Assembly: GCA_946547205.1 (NCBI GenBank) | Contig: CAMNPA010000024.1 | Span: 1-9,429, forward strand | Reading direction: 5' to 3' | Origin: an uncultured Selenomonadales bacterium | GTDB taxonomy: Bacteria; Bacillota; Negativicutes; Selenomonadales; Selenomonadaceae | Length of the DNA: 9,429 bases | Part shown: piece by piece, positions 7,537 through 9,429 of the stretch | Layout: every line of letters starts with the position of its first letter | Numbering within the stretch: the first letter of the stretch is position 1 | Position numbers and translations under genes: made by a program | Notes under the pieces: model-generated | Told to the model about the DNA's origin: nothing | Databases searched by the model: none | What the model saw: only the letters and a program-made list of their open reading frames with translations

Positions 7537-7652
7537 TTCAGCGCATGTTGGCAACTTTTTTCGCGAAGTAGTGTAGCAGCATGAAACCTGCGGCATAAAC
7601 GGGAGCGAGAATATTTTTAACGTGAATCTGCGCGGCGGCGGCGGTGTGAGAC
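7537..7652 (-). repeat. Duplicated 3' end of the metallopeptidase gene (non-coding remnant)
   Basis: These 116 bp lie directly downstream of the metallopeptidase stop and match its last 116 bp (7653-7768) except at 7 positions. In the corresponding frame the remnant still encodes the same 38-residue C-terminus and its TGA (7538-7540). The changes are one Asp to Ala, one Val to Ile and four silent codons. It is out of frame with the gene and lies after the stop, so it is probably transcribed but not translated. Confidence 0.85.
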
Positions 7653-7768
7653 TTCAGCGCATGTTGGCAACTTTTTTCGCGAAATAGTGTAACAGCATGA
7701 AACCGGCGGCATAAACGGGAGCAAGGACATTTTTAACGTGAATCTGCGCGGCGTCGGCGGTGTGAGAC
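7653..7768 (-). repeat. Coding copy of the 116-bp duplication
   Basis: This is the 3' end of the metallopeptidase gene from codon 520 to just past the stop, the in-frame partner of 7537-7652. The junction has a short TGAA match that could have served as microhomology. Confidence 0.85.
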
Positions 7769-9327
7769 TTCAACGCGTTGTAAAGCTTATTCGGGTCGCC
7801 CGCCAATGTTTCCAAATCGTTGCGACGTTCATCGGAAATGCCGTGAGTCAATTCCGCAGTGCCTTCTTTGAGCCACGCAGGCAAGTCGCTGAAAAAGTCA
7901 ATGTTCGCCGCCATAACCGCATGAGTGAATTCGTGCGCCAAAGTCCTGTCCAAAAAGCTCGCGCGAATGTTGCCGCGATTGTAAGCCGTGGAACCGTTCA
8001 CGTCGTGCGAATTCAGCTCGTTGTAATATTTCATGTTGATTCGCAAAGTCAAAGCGTTCGCTCGCCCGTTGGAAGTGTTGTAGCGATGATTGACGGTCGC
8101 AAGCGCGGAAGTGTCGTCGTTGATGAATTCAACGTTAATTTCGCGGACGGAAGCACCGGGCGCGTCGAATCGATAAGCGACGCCGTAAGATTCTTCAATT
8201 AAATCGAGAGCGTTCTTGACCCACCAAGTGTAAAGCCCGTTGATGATATTTTGTTGCACGCCGCGAGGATTCGACGGCACGTTGACTTTGAGCCCGTTGA
8301 CGATAAAACTTTGTCCGCGAAAAATTTTCAGTGCGCCGCGTTCATCAACAATGCTCTCGTTCGTCTTGACGATTGAATTGCCCGCGTCCCAACCTGTTAT
8401 CGCGCCGGTGTCCGCGTTGTCGAGAATGATGTTGCAACAGTCGCGCAAGAATTTATCGGCGTTGCGAAGGCGTTTGCAGTCGTTAATCATGCAGGCAATG
8501 ACTTCATCGGCTTCGGAGAATTTGGACGACTTGCGCACGGCTTCATCGACAGCAGAAATTCCGCGCAACTTTGTCCTGTCGAGAGCCGCCATAAATTTTT
8601 TGATGACCTGCTGCGGAGTGGAGCCGCTCGCGTAACTGCCGACAATCGTTTTGTGTCCGTTGATGTTGAGTGTGTGAGCTCGTGCGTTCTTAACGACGAT
8701 TGAGCCGTCGACGGGAATTATCACATCGTCGCCGCTGACTTTTGCCGTGCCGAAAGGTTGACGTATGCGAATCAAATCTTCGCCGCCGTAAGATTCGATA
8801 ATCATGTTGCCGCCTGCGTAGTCGAAAATATTTTCGTCCGCACTTCCGCGCAATGTGTAAGTCCCGCCGTTAATCCGTGTCACGTCAGCTTTTGCGCCGT
8901 TAAAATATTTCAGCTCGTAAGAATCGCTTGTGCTCACGTCGAGTGAAAGTTTCGTGTCCGCGCAGATTCTCACAAGGTTAGAGCCGTTGCCGAATTTAAT
9001 CGTCGCGTCGGCTGACCAGATGTCGACAGTGTCGGAGCCGTTGCCCGTGACGATTGAAGAATTTTTCGCGCCGGTGCTGTTTACAATCGAATCGTCGCCC
9101 GTCGAACAGATAACCGTTGCATTGACCGCCGAATCGGAATTGATGATGACGTTATCGCCGTCGCCGACTTTTATCAGCGCGTTGTGCCCGTTGCAGTTGT
9201 TGATGAAATTATTCGCGCCGCCTTGTAGCGTGACGAATTGCGGCGGAGAAATATTTGGTGCGCCGATTTGAAATTGCTCGTCGCGTGAGCCGGAAACAAG
9301 CGTCCTGCCCGTTGAAATAATCTTCAA
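7654..9327 (-). CDS. RTX-like beta-roll protein with C-terminal HExxH zinc metallopeptidase domain
   Basis: This is a 557-residue protein. Residues 30-230 are a degenerate beta-roll rich in GDGDNxI, STGDDSIVNS and GNGSDTVDI units, without the canonical GGxGxDxUx regularity. Residues 238-370 look helical and of unknown function. The C-terminal part contains LAHEFTHAVM with zinc ligands H465 and H469 and catalytic E466, then LPAWLKEGTAEL, where E488 is the probable third ligand. This is the gluzincin (thermolysin-like, peptidase MA) pattern. There is no signal peptide, so type I secretion or an intracellular site must be considered. The start is TTG (9325-9327); AAAGGAG (9338-9344) stands 10 nt upstream and no ATG is near. 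No convincing promoter was found upstream. Likely activity is calcium-stabilised proteolysis outside the cell; the substrate is unknown. Confidence 0.8.
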   Translation of the reverse strand: MKIISTGRTLVSGSRDEQFQIGAPNISPPQFVTLQGGANNFINNCNGHNALIKVGDGDNVIINSDSAVNATVICSTGDDSIVNSTGAKNSSIVTGNGSDTVDIWSADATIKFGNGSNLVRICADTKLSLDVSTSDSYELKYFNGAKADVTRINGGTYTLRGSADENIFDYAGGNMIIESYGGEDLIRIRQPFGTAKVSGDDVIIPVDGSIVVKNARAHTLNINGHKTIVGSYASGSTPQQVIKKFMAALDRTKLRGISAVDEAVRKSSKFSEADEVIACMINDCKRLRNADKFLRDCCNIILDNADTGAITGWDAGNSIVKTNESIVDERGALKIFRGQSFIVNGLKVNVPSNPRGVQQNIINGLYTWWVKNALDLIEESYGVAYRFDAPGASVREINVEFINDDTSALATVNHRYNTSNGRANALTLRINMKYYNELNSHDVNGSTAYNRGNIRASFLDRTLAHEFTHAVMAANIDFFSDLPAWLKEGTAELTHGISDERRNDLETLAGDPNKLYNALKSHTADAAQIHVKNVLAPVYAAGFMLLHYFAKKVANMR

Positions 9328-9429
9328 GCCGAATCAACTCCTTTTATATAAAGTAGGGACTGTTGATAAAATCACGTTGAATGAAGCTGAGACCCGGCGC
9401 GCATGGACGCGCGCCGCCGCCGTTAGGTG
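9328..9429. other. Upstream region with an 8-bp inverted repeat
   Basis: This is the leader of the metallopeptidase gene. Beyond the SD it contains CGGCGCGC (9395-9402), a 6-nt spacer and GCGCGCCG (9409-9416), a perfect GC-only inverted repeat without a T-tract on either side. It could be the stem of a structure belonging to a neighbouring gene outside the window. Nothing else is recognised. Confidence 0.4.

Noticed and set aside
7213..7584. A 123-codon plus-strand frame through cassette 2
   Set aside because: It runs antisense through the terminator, peptide gene and promoter, and through the plus-strand terminator at 7496-7525. It is an accidental open frame.
7342..7596. An 84-codon minus-strand frame overlapping peptide gene 2 and the metallopeptidase 3' remnant
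   Set aside because: It crosses the peptide promoter, SD and start in another frame, has no ribosome binding site and no recognisable protein pattern.

Overview
The window looks like chromosomal DNA of an anaerobic Firmicute, most plausibly a propionate-forming member of the Negativicutes (Selenomonadaceae-like). This is inference. It rests on a succinate/propionate-type acyl-CoA:carboxylate CoA-transferase, two RTX-type proteins without signal peptides, strong AAGGAG ribosome binding sites, and sigma-A promoters with 17-bp spacers, several with an extended -10. No rRNA, tRNA, IS element, CRISPR array or attachment site is visible.

Layout. Positions 1-1975 (minus strand): a promoter drives a CoA-transferase gene, followed 61 bp later by a nitroreductase-like gene that runs off the left edge; the two probably form an operon. 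Positions 1983-4050 (minus strand): an RTX calcium-binding repeat protein with its own promoter and terminator, split by an apparent one-base deletion near 3742-3750. Positions 4090-6776 (plus strand): a complete clpB disaggregase gene, divergent from the RTX gene. Positions 7654-9327 (minus strand): a secreted-type protein with a degenerate beta-roll N-terminal half and a C-terminal HExxH zinc metallopeptidase domain. It starts at TTG and is followed by a 116-bp duplicate of its own 3' end.

The most interesting part is 6757-7525, between clpB and the metallopeptidase, where no long gene exists. It holds two tandem cassettes about 370 bp long. Each has a minus-strand promoter, a G-rich Shine-Dalgarno, a 32- or 35-codon hydrophobic peptide ending in DWLKxxxKDND, and a strong terminator hairpin. 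Each also has a plus-strand promoter firing convergently from the other end. Just downstream of that promoter lies a 16-17 nt direct repeat of the peptide's own ribosome-binding/start-codon region, so the short plus-strand RNA would be antisense to the translation start and to the terminator. This is the architecture of the par (fst/RNAI-RNAII) type I toxin-antitoxin locus of plasmid pAD1. The pairing repeats are conserved within each cassette and completely different between cassettes, which suggests two insulated cognate pairs produced by duplication. The second copy still carries a fossil of the clpB 3' end.

clpB has no terminator of its own. The first plausible plus-strand terminator lies beyond both cassettes at 7496-7525, so clpB read-through could add antisense RNA over both peptide genes. 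All transcription and function statements here are predictions from sequence.
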